Shown: positions 33,302-43,414, counted from the stretch's first letter. The stretch is 55,496 bases of DNA from Deltaproteobacteria bacterium (GCA_031264145.1 JAISEK010000052.1:1-55496), one strand, 5' to 3'. Made by a program: numbers and translations. Notes: generated by a model from the letters alone, not told the origin.

Positions 33302-35659
33302 CTATCTGGAGGCCGTCGGGGCACCGAGCTCCTCTCTAGGCTTGACCAGGCTAACATCCAGGCTGCTGCCGATGTAGAACTCAATGCCGTTGGCGTTGAA
33401 CTGCTTGTAGACGGCTTCCCTGATCAGGGACTGGGCCGCGGCGTTTTTGTCGATGTTGTCGATGGTGACGTTGAGGTTGATGATGACAGCGTTCTCCGAC
33501 AGATCGGCGATGGAGGTGTAGGGCTCAAACGGCTCCTGTGTGCATATGTCCTCGGTATGGTTGGCTATGTTCTCTATTATACCACGCGCCTTGTCGATGT
33601 CGGTCCCGTAGACTATCCTGAATTCCAGTTTCCGCCTGACCCGGCGGTCGTTTCGGGTCCAGTTGACGAACTGGCCGTTGACCAGGCTGGAGTTGGGCAC
33701 GTAGACTAGGGAATTGTCGCTGGTCTCGACCACCGTGCAGCGGATGTTGATGCCAACGACCTTGCCTATGACCCCGTTTACCTCGATAAAGTTGTCGATT
33801 TGGACATTGCCCCCCAGGATCAGGATGAGGCCGCTGAATAGGTTGTTGACTATAGTCTGGAGCCCCAGGCTCAGGCCCACGCCCAGGCCCGTGATTGCGA
33901 CGCCTATGGTGGTCAGGTTGACCCCCAGGAAGGTCAGGACGATGACGGCGAAGATGGCCCACAGGATGTAACTCATCAGGGTCCTGAAAGACTGGATGAA
34001 CCCGTTTCTTATGTTCTGGAACTTGTCTGCCAGGTGGATCAGGGAAGTGTTGGCCAGGGCCCCCAATGACCGGAATAGGAGCAGGAGCATGATGATGATA
34101 ATGACGCGGTAGAAGCTGATAGAGGCCGAGCCCACGCTGTAGCCGCGGTTCATCAGGAAATCCAGGAGGTAGGAGGAGCCAGGCACGGCCAGCAGCCAGG
34201 GCAGGGCGGAGACCAGCGATAGCATGAAGGAGCAGGGTAGGGTCAGGGCGTTGACGATGGCGTTCTTTATCGGGGCCGTATCCGGATCGAAAATGTGTCT
34301 GCAGACCATTTTCGTCAGGACGACCAGGGCACTGCCCAGGATGATGATGTTGGCCAGGGCGAAGAGGCCCATGAAAACGAGGATGGCCAGCCTGGAGTAT
34401 CCGATGATGGCCACCAGAAGCGAACCCAGAGCAAAATATATGCCGCTGCCGTAGGCAATTTGCTCTGGCAGCGAGTTCATGGCCCGTAGAGCCCTGGAGC
34501 CGGAGCGCCAGAGGTAGTAGAGGAAAATGGCCATTATGATGAGCCAGATGGCAGTGACGACGCCAGTCGGCAGATCCGAGAAAAGGAGGGCCACGCCCAG
34601 GGCCGCCGGGACGTAGAAGCGGTGGAGAGGGGAGTTGTTGTCATTCAGGGTCGGGTTGGTGGCCACCCTTAGCTTCCAGCTCAGTGTGGCCAAAGTACGG
34701 ATAATTACCAGGATGCCCGGCAGCTTCAGAAGGAGGTAGTTGCCACCCTGTTGGGTCATGGAGGCGGAGATCAGGGCCAGGCCCAGGGACAGTGTGATCC
34801 AGGGGCCCTTGATGATCGCTCTGATGAGGTCCCTGAATTTCTCAGGGATCTTCTGGGAGTTGCTAAGGATGATGGAGGCGATTGTGGACATGACGGCAAC
34901 GGTTATGAGGAGCCTGAATATGGCCTGGGAACGGGTGTCCTTGTCCAGGGGATACATGAAGGGCAGCCTGGCGGACAGCGAGTCCAGCCAGTTGGCGAGT
35001 TCCCGCTTGGACTGGAAGACGCCGCTAGATCCCGAGTCCCCGAAATAATAATTGTTCCAGATGGCAGGGATTTTCACGTTGATTTGGCCAATGGCGTCGT
35101 CGAGGGTCGATATGGCGTCACGGATCGGCTTGAGGGCGCTCTCGAGGCCGTTTTTGGCGGTCGCAAGCTTCCCGATTGCCATGGCCAGCCTCTGGTCATC
35201 GGCCACGATCCTGGGGTCGCCGGAGTCAAGCATCTCGGCGAAGGCGGCCCTGGTGTCGGTGGCCTCGTCAAGCTTAGTGGACAGGTTCTGGAGCCTGGTG
35301 TCAAGCGGGATCAGCTCCATCTCAAGCTTTTGGCGCATGCCGCGCATGTTGGAAAGAACTTCCGTCTGCTCGGTGGGGTGTCCCGAGGATGTCTGGAAAA
35401 CCATCTGGTAGCTCTTGAATTTAGACATCAGGTTCTTGGTTTCCAGGTTCAGGACAGAAATATCATCATTATGCGCTAACAGTTCATTTATTTCATTGGT
35501 AATAAGTGTATATTTGGCTATGTTTTGCTCCCACAACTCCTGAACGTGCTGATCGGCGGCGGAGTCAGTCACCTCCTTACCGTTGGTCTGGGCCAGCAGG
35601 ACTGGATTCCAAAGCCCGGCTAGGGCCATGATGGTGATCGCGATGAGCTTTTTTAACAT
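33302..35659 (-). CDS. Large MscS-family mechanosensitive channel (DUF3772-like)
   Basis: The 785-residue protein has a signal-like N-terminus (MLKKLIAITIMALAGL...AQT), a periplasmic coiled-coil-rich domain (about 20-225) and about ten membrane helices. The MscS pore and beta domain run from about 590 to 700: TTIGVAITGLGVGLSLGLQTIVNNLFSGLILIL lines the pore, followed by DNFIEVNGVIGKVVGINIRCT and a C-terminal alpha-beta domain. It should open under osmotic downshock. I chose the ATG at 35659, which has GGAG 6 bases upstream, over one 114 bases earlier. Confidence 0.88.
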   Translation of the reverse strand: MLKKLIAITIMALAGLWNPVLLAQTNGKEVTDSAADQHVQELWEQNIAKYTLITNEINELLAHNDDISVLNLETKNLMSKFKSYQMVFQTSSGHPTEQTEVLSNMRGMRQKLEMELIPLDTRLQNLSTKLDEATDTRAAFAEMLDSGDPRIVADDQRLAMAIGKLATAKNGLESALKPIRDAISTLDDAIGQINVKIPAIWNNYYFGDSGSSGVFQSKRELANWLDSLSARLPFMYPLDKDTRSQAIFRLLITVAVMSTIASIILSNSQKIPEKFRDLIRAIIKGPWITLSLGLALISASMTQQGGNYLLLKLPGILVIIRTLATLSWKLRVATNPTLNDNNSPLHRFYVPAALGVALLFSDLPTGVVTAIWLIIMAIFLYYLWRSGSRALRAMNSLPEQIAYGSGIYFALGSLLVAIIGYSRLAILVFMGLFALANIIILGSALVVLTKMVCRHIFDPDTAPIKNAIVNALTLPCSFMLSLVSALPWLLAVPGSSYLLDFLMNRGYSVGSASISFYRVIIIIMLLLLFRSLGALANTSLIHLADKFQNIRNGFIQSFRTLMSYILWAIFAVIVLTFLGVNLTTIGVAITGLGVGLSLGLQTIVNNLFSGLILILGGNVQIDNFIEVNGVIGKVVGINIRCTVVETSDNSLVYVPNSSLVNGQFVNWTRNDRRVRRKLEFRIVYGTDIDKARGIIENIANHTEDICTQEPFEPYTSIADLSENAVIINLNVTIDNIDKNAAAQSLIREAVYKQFNANGIEFYIGSSLDVSLVKPREELGAPTASR

Positions 35660-35950
35660 TGGTAGCTCCAAACGTCTGGCTGGCGGCCCTGGGGGCTTGG
35701 GTAAATTGGGTTGGCTTTCAGATCGACTGTCCAAGAGCGGCCCCATTTTATCCCCGATCTGCCTACTGGTCAATGTGTCGACTATGTTGGCCTTTTGGTT
35801 TTTTGTCCCTTATCGGAATGAAAACACTATTATTTTGTCATTTTATATTATCATTTTTTATATAATAATATAATAAATATATTATATATAAATATTTACA
35901 ATAAATATAAATAATAAAATACTTTATTAAAAGATACATTATGCATAAAA

Positions 35951-35999
35951 TTACATTAATAAAATTTTATTGTTATATAGTAAAATTTTATTAATGTAA
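35951..35999. repeat. 19-bp perfect inverted repeat
   Basis: TTACATTAATAAAATTTTA (35951-35969) is exactly complementary to 35981-35999, with an 11-base loop. No T run or gene end is near enough to make it a simple terminator. Confidence 0.93.
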
Positions 36000-36132
36000 A
36001 AAATATAGAATAAAAAATTAATATAATATTAATAAATGATTTTAAATATAATATTATATCATAATATAACTACTATTGATAGCTTTATAGAGAGATACCA
36101 GGAGGAGATCAGGTTGACAGGGAGATCAAGAC

Positions 36133-36208
36133 TGAAGTAATATCCAAATAAAATCAAGTAAAAAAATACTAATCGATTTTTTTACAGTATGGATTAAATA
36201 TTACTTCA
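36133..36208. repeat. Nested inverted-repeat structure
   Basis: Outer arms TGAAGTAATAT (36133) and ATATTACTTCA (36198) enclose ATCCA/TGGAT, which enclose GTAAAAAAAT/ATTTTTTTAC (36158-36185) with an 8-base loop. Three successive stems make a long cruciform or RNA hairpin. Confidence 0.8.
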
Positions 36209-36617
36209 TGTTTTTGCCAAAGAGCCTACTCCGCTCCTGGTCCAAGTCTGGACAAAAGGTTTTATATCTTAGGCTCTCAATAGGCTCTCAAACTGTGATA
36301 GTCATTTTTTAGTTATATAACTTCAATTGGTTGGTGTTATTTTCAATTTAGATCGTTTGAGAAGATATCTGGATTTCAAACCAGGATTCGGCTATAATGG
36401 CGGGACATCGTTTTTTGCTTCGGCCAGGCTACTTGACGGCCAGGGTGAGCGGTCCGTGGTCTGAGGTTATTTGACGCGTTTTTTTTGGCGCCTGACAGCC
36501 TTAAATTTCCTTGACCCTATTTATATTCTCTCATCGATATAAATAGTCTTGCTATAGATGGATTTACCAAATATTTTTATGTTATATACCTACAATTTTC
36601 AAACCTACTAAGACATA

Positions 36618-38156
36618 ATGGCTATACCCGTCATCTCGTCCACAATATCGAACTCCACCAAGACTCGCTCCGGCTTTAGCTCCAACTCAAGCAAGCCTGT
36701 CTCGGCCTTGCGCCTGATCATGTCCTCCGATTTTGGCTCCCTGCTGGTCTGGGAGTTCGTCGGGCCCAGGGCCGTGGTCATAGGGCGAGGGGCCAGTTCC
36801 AGCCTTAGGCTCCCGGACACATCGGAATACCAGACCGTCTCGGGCTACCACTGCGTGATCGAGCTAAGCCGGAACAGGGCCTATCTCCGGGACTTGGGCA
36901 GCCTCAACGGGACTTTCCTCAACGGACACCTGGTCAGCCGGCGGGAGGAGGACCGCCTCCAGGGCGTGGCCGTAAGCGGCTTTGGCGTCAAGCTGGTGGA
37001 CGGCGACATAGTCACCTTGGCCGGCACCTTCAGCTTCCGGGTCGGCTTGGTCGATGATTCCTCGCTGGACCAGGCCGGAGCTCCGGTGACCATGGTCGAG
37101 GTTGCCCCCCTTTGCCCCTCCTGCGGCCGTCCCCACGACCCGGTGCCGCTCTCAAAATACGCCGACGTCCTTTGCCAGGAGTGCCGCCCCAATCCCCTGG
37201 CCTCACTAAGGCTCCTGAAGGCCGGCCTAAACCGCCGAGTAAAGACGCTCGATCCTTTAAAGGGCCTGCGCATCACCAAAACCCTTGGCCGAGGCTCAAC
37301 CTCGGCTGCGTTTCTAGCCGAGCGCAAGGACAACATGATGCCCATGGCCCTGAAGGTCATGTCGCCGGCCATCTCCGAGAATGAATGGGCCAGGAAGAGT
37401 TTCCTGCGGGAGGTGGCCATAGGCCGGGCCCTGAAACACGATAACGTCACCAAGCTCTACAGCTTCGGCTATTACGGGGGGGCCTACTTTTACCTCATGG
37501 AGTACTGCCGGGGTGGCAACAGCGAGGAAAAGCGCCTGGAGGCCGGTGGTGCGCTTTCCCCAGAGGCGGCCTTGGCCATAATCCTGCCTGTCCTGGACGG
37601 CCTCAGCTACATCCACAATGTCAAGTTGGCCGCCATGCGGGCCGACAGCGATCTTTCGTCCGAGTCCAGGGGGCTGGTCCACCGGGATCTCAAGCCGGCA
37701 AACATCTTCCTTGGCGGTCCCGATGGGACGGTACCCAAAATCGCCGATATCGGCGTTGGCAAGCTCTACAACAACAGCGACAGCTTCAGCAACACCCGCA
37801 CTGGCTCGGTGGCCGGCTCCCCGGCCACCATGCCCCGGCAGCAGGTGCTGAACTTCAAGAGGGCCGGGCCTGAGGTTGACATCTGGGCGGCTGCGGCTTC
37901 CCTCTACAAGCTCCTGACGGGCGACTACCCCCGGGACTTTCCAGACGAGGAGGACCCGTGGCGGGTGGTCCTCAATCGTCCGCCGGTGCCCATCCTGAAA
38001 AGGGGTCGCCATGTCCCGGCCCACCTGGCCTTGGCCATCGACGAGGCGCTGGTCGATAACCCCGCCATCAAGCACCAGGCCGCCCTGAGCCTCAAGAGAA
38101 GCCTGGTCGGGGCCGCCCTTCGCGACGGCGTGGCCGTGGCTGGACTGGGAACATGA
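36618..38156 (+). CDS. FHA domain - zinc ribbon - Ser/Thr protein kinase
   Basis: The 512-residue protein begins with a Ser/Thr-rich tail, then an FHA phosphothreonine-binding domain (about 45-145; GRGASSSLRLPD, SGYHCVIEL, LGSLNGTFLNG). A four-cysteine zinc ribbon (C166, C169, C186, C189) and a kinase domain (about 215-500) follow. In the kinase the glycine loop is LGRGSTSAAF, the ATP lysine is K246, and the catalytic HRDLKPAN has D357. The DFG motif reads D377-I-G, keeping the metal-binding Asp. It should phosphorylate proteins and bind phosphothreonine partners. The next kinase gene overlaps by 4 bases. No strong ribosome site is visible at the chosen ATG. Confidence 0.88.
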   Translation: MAIPVISSTISNSTKTRSGFSSNSSKPVSALRLIMSSDFGSLLVWEFVGPRAVVIGRGASSSLRLPDTSEYQTVSGYHCVIELSRNRAYLRDLGSLNGTFLNGHLVSRREEDRLQGVAVSGFGVKLVDGDIVTLAGTFSFRVGLVDDSSLDQAGAPVTMVEVAPLCPSCGRPHDPVPLSKYADVLCQECRPNPLASLRLLKAGLNRRVKTLDPLKGLRITKTLGRGSTSAAFLAERKDNMMPMALKVMSPAISENEWARKSFLREVAIGRALKHDNVTKLYSFGYYGGAYFYLMEYCRGGNSEEKRLEAGGALSPEAALAIILPVLDGLSYIHNVKLAAMRADSDLSSESRGLVHRDLKPANIFLGGPDGTVPKIADIGVGKLYNNSDSFSNTRTGSVAGSPATMPRQQVLNFKRAGPEVDIWAAAASLYKLLTGDYPRDFPDEEDPWRVVLNRPPVPILKRGRHVPAHLALAIDEALVDNPAIKHQAALSLKRSLVGAALRDGVAVAGLGT

Positions 38157-41086
38157 GCGATAACTCGTCCAGCCCCAACCTGGGCACGGCGGTTTGCCCA
38201 AAATGCGGCACCGGTTATCGGCTGAACGTCGACAATATGGGGCACCGCTCCATCTGCGTAAAGTGCGGCCAGAACTTCCATCTGCTGCCGGCCTCCACGG
38301 CTGCGGATACCCTGTGGATGGACACGACGGTGGCCTTGAACAGGCTGGCCGGCCGGGTCTGGGAAAAGGGCCTGGATCTGAGGGTCGGGCAGGTGGTCCT
38401 GGGCGTCTACGTGGTCCAGGAGGTGGTGGGGCGGGGAGGGCTGGGCCAGGTCTTCAAGGTCCGCCACCAGGAATGGCAGAGGGAGCTGGCCCTGAAGCTG
38501 CCATACCGCAACGTCATGGAGCCAGCGTACTTCCAGTCCCTCAAAAACGAGGCCGAGACCTGGGTGGCCCTGGGCCTCCACCCACACGTGGTCACCTGCC
38601 ACTACGTGAGGCCACTGATGGGCGTGCCCTCCATATTCATGGAGTACATATCAGGCGGCTCGGTCAAATCAATGATGGAGCCGACTGGCGGTGCCCTGCC
38701 GGTCATCCACCAGGGCGACGATCTCCAGAGGACCGCCAGGATCCTTGATCTGGCCATCCAGGCCACCTGGGGCCTGGAATACGCCCACAGCCGCGGGGTC
38801 CTCCATCTAGACATAAAGCCCCAGAATCTCCTGGTTGAGGAGGACTCTGGACGCCTTTTGGTGACTGACTTTGGCCTGGCCAGGGCGGCCAAGGACACAA
38901 AGCCGCCTTCGGACAGCGCCTCCCTCTGGCCAAGCGATCTCAAGGACGCCGTAGGGGGCGGCCAGGGCGAGGCTGGCACCAAGTCACCGGTCCAGGGAGG
39001 TTTCGGTACCATCCAGTACATGTCCCCCGAGGCCTCCGAGCGCAGCCAGCCGGCCGTGGGCTTTGACCTGTGGGCCATGGCCTTGACCATCCTCGAGCTT
39101 TTTCTGGGGCAGAGGCCCTGGGAGTATGGGGGTGCCGTGGGCGTGGCCCTGGATCAGTACCTGGCCTCGGTGAAGGCGGTCACCCCCCTGCCTGGTCCGG
39201 TTCTGGACTTCCTGCGCCGGGCCCTTAACGCCGACCCTTCCCGAAGGTACCAGAAGGCCCTGGACATGGCCTCGGAGTTGGCCTACATCCATGGCAAGGT
39301 GCTAGGGTCAGATTATCCCAGGACCAAGCCCTTCACCACCCCCGACTCGGCCGATAACCTGAACAACCGCGCGGTCTCCCTGCTCGACCTGGGGCGGCCC
39401 GAGGAAGCCGAGAGGCTGTGGCGCCAGGCCCTCAAGGAGGATCCGGGCCACCTCTGGGCCTTCTTCAACCTGGCCCTCCAGCGCTTCCACGCCAAGACTC
39501 TTTCCCCCGAGGCCTTCCAGGGCCGCCTGGAGGACTTGCTGAGGCTGGCCGCCGGCCGGAGCGTCCCCGAGCTGCCCCTGGCCCTGTCCGGGGCATATCT
39601 GGACCTGGGCCTCTGGTCAGAGGCCCAATCGGCTCTGGAGGCCTTCGGTGGGCCGGCCATGGCCTATGAGGCCAGGCGCCTCAGGGAGATACTGGACCGC
39701 CACCGCCAGAACCCCAACGCCGAGGAACGGGCCCGCTCGGCCCACCCGAGGCTTTCAATGATCTCGGCCAAGCCTGACGAGGACGCCGCCGCCAGACTGC
39801 TGCCACCGCTCCTGGCCAAGGCCTCCGCCGCCCTGGAGACCGGGAACCACGCCTTGGCCCTTGAGGCCTTGAGGGAGGCCCGGCTCCTGAAGCTCCCGAG
39901 ACGTTCGCAGGAGCTTGACGGCCAGTGGCGGTCGCTCTACTCGCATCTGTCCCGCCTGGAACTCAAGGACGTCGTGGAGGAGCGGATCCTCTCGGGCGGC
40001 CTGACCGGGGATCTTGCCTGCCAGGCCGCCGGGGTCTTGGTTCTGGCCGAGGACAGAACCCTCAGGTTCGTGAGAAACCCGGAGAGCCAGGCCCCAGGGA
40101 CCGTGGAGGTGCGCCTTTCCTCGGCCCTCGGCGCAGTCTCCCTTTCGCCAGACGCGGCCATCGCCGCCGCCCTGACCGAGGACGGGCACCTTTGGCTCTT
40201 CAACCCGCTGACCGGGGCCGGGGCGGGCCAGGCAATTGCCCACTCTGGTCCTGGCCGCGCCATGCGTTTTAGGCCGGACGGACGGCGGCTCTTCACTGCC
40301 GGGGATGACGGCCAGCTCAAGATGTGGGACACGGCCCACGGCTACCTGGACAAGGGCACGCCCCTGCTGGTCCGAAAGCTCTCCGAGCACCCCCTCCAGG
40401 CCATGGCCTTCTCGCCCAACGGCCTCATGCTCTCCGTGAGCGACGGCTACGTGGAATACCGCCTCTCAGCCGACAAGGTCTCCGGCCCGGTCCGGATCCT
40501 CCCCATGGCCTCCCCTGGGGAGGAACCCAGAAGCATAGCGGCCCTGGAGGCCGACCCCTTCAACCGCTACCTCGTCTCCGCCCACCAGTCGGGCCTGACC
40601 TTCCACCCCCTCTTCGACACCGACTGGCGGGCCGACCTTGGCGGCCTGGGGGCAGCGGCCAAGGCCCTGGCGGTCAGTCCCGACGCCCGGCTCTGGGCAG
40701 TGGCCCTGGCCGACGGCCGGCTGCTCCTGGGCCTGGCGCCGGACCAGCGCCAAAAGACCTTTTTGCCCTCAAGGCGCCTGGAGGCTGGCCATATCCACTT
40801 CCTGTGCTTTTACCCCGACAGTTCGCGCCTCCTGGCCGTGGGCCGGGCCGGGGTGGCCGTCTATGGCCTGGACTGGAACCTGGAGCCAGCGCCGCCCCGG
40901 CCCTGGGACAAGAGGTCGGAAACCATTCTGCGTAACTTCGTCGCCCGCCAAGGCGACCGCCCTTGCTCCGAGACCATGGCCCAGACGTTCCTGACGGAAC
41001 TGGTCTTCTCAGGTCTCCCCGGCCACGAGCCCCAAGGCACCTTGAGACGCCTTGGGGAGGCCCTTGAAAGACAAGGCCGAGACTGA
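38153..41086 (+). CDS. Zinc ribbon - Ser/Thr kinase - TPR - WD40-like protein
   Basis: The 977-residue protein starts with an MJ0042-like zinc ribbon (C15, C18, C35, C38). A kinase domain (about 85-390) follows: VGRGGLGQVF, K115, H218-L-D220 with IKPQNLL, and D239-F-G. The catalytic loop has Leu for the usual Arg of HRD, so control by activation-loop phosphorylation may differ. Residues about 395-560 contain TPR-like helices (NRAVSLLDLGRPEEAERLW), and about 610-930 a WD40-like beta-propeller with AVSLSPDAAIAAALTEDG and MAFSPNGLMLSVSD repeats. No membrane helix is evident, so it is probably cytosolic. It is coupled to the FHA kinase by an ATGA overlap. Confidence 0.87.
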   Translation: MSDNSSSPNLGTAVCPKCGTGYRLNVDNMGHRSICVKCGQNFHLLPASTAADTLWMDTTVALNRLAGRVWEKGLDLRVGQVVLGVYVVQEVVGRGGLGQVFKVRHQEWQRELALKLPYRNVMEPAYFQSLKNEAETWVALGLHPHVVTCHYVRPLMGVPSIFMEYISGGSVKSMMEPTGGALPVIHQGDDLQRTARILDLAIQATWGLEYAHSRGVLHLDIKPQNLLVEEDSGRLLVTDFGLARAAKDTKPPSDSASLWPSDLKDAVGGGQGEAGTKSPVQGGFGTIQYMSPEASERSQPAVGFDLWAMALTILELFLGQRPWEYGGAVGVALDQYLASVKAVTPLPGPVLDFLRRALNADPSRRYQKALDMASELAYIHGKVLGSDYPRTKPFTTPDSADNLNNRAVSLLDLGRPEEAERLWRQALKEDPGHLWAFFNLALQRFHAKTLSPEAFQGRLEDLLRLAAGRSVPELPLALSGAYLDLGLWSEAQSALEAFGGPAMAYEARRLREILDRHRQNPNAEERARSAHPRLSMISAKPDEDAAARLLPPLLAKASAALETGNHALALEALREARLLKLPRRSQELDGQWRSLYSHLSRLELKDVVEERILSGGLTGDLACQAAGVLVLAEDRTLRFVRNPESQAPGTVEVRLSSALGAVSLSPDAAIAAALTEDGHLWLFNPLTGAGAGQAIAHSGPGRAMRFRPDGRRLFTAGDDGQLKMWDTAHGYLDKGTPLLVRKLSEHPLQAMAFSPNGLMLSVSDGYVEYRLSADKVSGPVRILPMASPGEEPRSIAALEADPFNRYLVSAHQSGLTFHPLFDTDWRADLGGLGAAAKALAVSPDARLWAVALADGRLLLGLAPDQRQKTFLPSRRLEAGHIHFLCFYPDSSRLLAVGRAGVAVYGLDWNLEPAPPRPWDKRSETILRNFVARQGDRPCSETMAQTFLTELVFSGLPGHEPQGTLRRLGEALERQGRD

Positions 41087-41285
41087 TTATCCCCCAAACA
41101 CCCTCAATAAGCTGGTGCCCCACGCACCGGCCGCGGACAAATGGCCATCTTGGACGTCATAAAGGCCTGACCCGAGGACTTGGGCTAGACTTGTCCCTGG
41201 CTTTATCCACGAGGGCATGTTGGAATGGCAAATGGGACGGAAAAAACGGGATGGGGATGGTTGCATTTAGCTGATATATGAGGAT

Positions 41286-42572
41286 TTATTTACGAGCATT
41301 TAGACCAATTGTTTCAGCTTCTTTTTCTAGCATAAATATTGACTTGCATATATTTTTATATAATGAATCAAAGAAAATATCAGCGCTTCTATTTATTATT
41401 AATATCTCATTTAAACAGCAATCTACTTTATTTAAAATATCTTTAATAATATTTTTAATTGTCATTGATATATCTACAGTGCTTATACGTACATCATTAG
41501 CAAATTTAATCCATTCTTCACTTTTGATTTTATATAATTTATTTTTATCGCCATATTTCATCGCAAAATTATTGTCTAAGTTAGGATAACTTAATGTTGA
41601 TAATATATCATAAAATGGTGCTAATCTTTTTCCAGTTAATTTGTTATCATAAATAATTGAATAATTCTTGCCATGCGCATCACAATTACCTATTATATAA
41701 TTAAATATAGATGCTTTAATAAAATTTTCAAGATCTAAATATTTATTATTTAGCTGACTATTTAAAATTAAATCAGTACATTTTTTAAAATTTGGACCAT
41801 TTTGTTCTTCATATTTTCGTTGAGGAGATATATTTAATGCTTGGCAAAAATCTTCTTGATGTAGTCTTATTATAGTGCCGTCTTCAGTTTTAGCACGATC
41901 ATAACGTTCTAATATTAATACGTTTGTATTTTCAATAGTAATTATTTTTGATTTTGTCACTGATAAACCAATTGAATCAGCTAAATTTAGACAAAAATAT
42001 TCATTCTCTACTAAAAATTTATAATTATCTGATTGTATCTTCATGATAATTGTCGTTGGCGAATTTGAACCGTCTTCTGGCAAATAAAATCTGTCATTTT
42101 TTGTATATAGAGGGATTTTATCCTGGGCCCCGGCTATCGACAACTTGGCTCCAAGCCCTTTGAGCAAAGGGGGCCGATCCTTGAATGACTTGGCGGCCAA
42201 GGCTTCCAACTGGTCGGTTACGTCCCGGTAGGCACTTGCCGGCCTTAGATCCTCCCAACCCTCTGGGCCAATGCTCAAAGCCCCGGCGCAATCAAGGCCA
42301 TAAGTCGTGAGATAATCGTAAAGGACATTATCATCAAAAGATGTCTTGTCCATGATGGCCCAATAGGCTGGGCCTTCAATCAATAAATTCCTAAAAAAAT
42401 TCGTGCTCCGTTCCGGGCCATGTTTTTTCATCTCCGTGGGCAAGGACAGGGAAATGGCCGTAAACCCCTGAGAAAGCCAGGAGTCGGCGTATTCGAACAC
42501 CACGAGGTTATCTTCCTCGGGGTACAAATAGCCAACCAATCTCTCGTCCCAACTAACCGTCAATCTGGACAT
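41286..42572 (-). CDS. HipA-like Ser/Thr kinase toxin, orphan and mosaic
   Basis: From the ATG at 42572 the product is 428 residues. It has an N-terminal HipA cap (SRLTVSWDERLVGYLYPE), a GAQDKIPL segment, HQEDFCQAL and the catalytic GNCDAHGKNYSI followed by LAPFYDILST, all HipA hallmarks. HipA kinases inactivate a translation factor or tRNA synthetase and are normally paired with a HipB DNA-binding antitoxin. No HipB gene is visible on either side. Codons for roughly the first 150 residues are GC-rich and the remainder is strongly AT-rich, with the switch near 42118. A longer start at 42755 is possible but adds sequence outside the family. Confidence 0.82.
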   Translation of the reverse strand: MSRLTVSWDERLVGYLYPEEDNLVVFEYADSWLSQGFTAISLSLPTEMKKHGPERSTNFFRNLLIEGPAYWAIMDKTSFDDNVLYDYLTTYGLDCAGALSIGPEGWEDLRPASAYRDVTDQLEALAAKSFKDRPPLLKGLGAKLSIAGAQDKIPLYTKNDRFYLPEDGSNSPTTIIMKIQSDNYKFLVENEYFCLNLADSIGLSVTKSKIITIENTNVLILERYDRAKTEDGTIIRLHQEDFCQALNISPQRKYEEQNGPNFKKCTDLILNSQLNNKYLDLENFIKASIFNYIIGNCDAHGKNYSIIYDNKLTGKRLAPFYDILSTLSYPNLDNNFAMKYGDKNKLYKIKSEEWIKFANDVRISTVDISMTIKNIIKDILNKVDCCLNEILIINRSADIFFDSLYKNICKSIFMLEKEAETIGLNARK

Positions 42573-43207
42573 AAGGCCTTTGCCCTGTGCACACTGGCCA
42601 TGGCCGGTGGTGGGCTCTCCTTTTGCCAAAAATATACTCCATGGCACTGATGGGCCACTTTCTTTAGCCGTGAAGATGTTTCGGATGGACCCTGTCAGGC
42701 CAATCGTTACCATTTTCCGCATGCCTACGTAATGCCTGCCCTCTCCCCTGCACAAGGATGTCGCTTCCTTAAGGCAAGTTCCGCAGAAGTAGCTTTACTA
42801 TGGCCAGGCTTATCTTTCTTAAACAACACTTTGAGTTCAATTATAAAACTCGTTGACATATTTTGCAAGGAATTATTTTTAACTCGTTTACCTTTTTATA
42901 CTAAAATCGCCAACCATCCCTCAACCATTGGGTGACTCCTACCGGGAACCACGATCGTTTCCCTTGCGTACCCCTGGTCCGGCGCATGGACTGACTGCAA
43001 CCAGGCCAGTCACGATCGGCCTGGGATATGGCCAGGACTAAGCCTGATTTCTTGGCTCGAAAATTGCTTTGGATTATGGTATGCTGGCCAAAGTCTGCAA
43101 CTCGGCCAGTGGACCGGGGGGAGTGACAGGCTCGCCCTTACGACCAAACGGTGGCTGACCTCTCCCGAAAGTCATGGCCAGTCAATCACCAGAATCGGAG
43201 GCTTGCT
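42573..43207. other. Gene-free spacer upstream of HipA-like gene
   Basis: No HipB-like frame is seen on either strand. The spacer is mixed in composition, with an AT-richer patch at about 42830-42910 that may hold the promoter of the HipA-like gene. Confidence 0.5.
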
Positions 43208-43414
43208 ATGAGCGGCTCGGGCAAGAATAACCCAAATCCCAAAGCAACAGGCCAGGAGACCGAGCCTTTCGACCGCCAGGGCTTTTTGAAGAATCTGCGC
43301 AACGAGTTTCTCAACAAGATAGGCCTCCCTGAGAATACCAAGCCAGGCCAGGTGGTCCAAATATTAGAAATAAAAAAAGAATTGGAACTGATAAAGGCCA
43401 GAAAAAATAATTAA
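43208..43414 (+). CDS. Small hypothetical protein
   Basis: The 68-residue product is hydrophilic with a disordered start (MSGSGKNNPNPKATGQE) followed by a helical part containing FLKNLRNEFLNKIGLPENTK and a charged tail. I do not recognise it. It is called because GGAGG lies 6 bases before the ATG and its codon use fits the neighbours in the first two thirds; the last codons are AT-rich. Confidence 0.55.
   Translation: MSGSGKNNPNPKATGQETEPFDRQGFLKNLRNEFLNKIGLPENTKPGQVVQILEIKKELELIKARKNN

Larger units (their letters stand above)
35660..36617. other. AT-rich spacer with large palindromes
   Basis: No gene is seen. About 35830-36080 is nearly all A/T and contains a 19-bp perfect inverted repeat (35951-35999). 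A nested set of inverted repeats follows at 36133-36208. The region lies between divergent genes (the MscS channel and the kinase pair), so it should also hold their promoters; I cannot define them. Confidence 0.55.
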
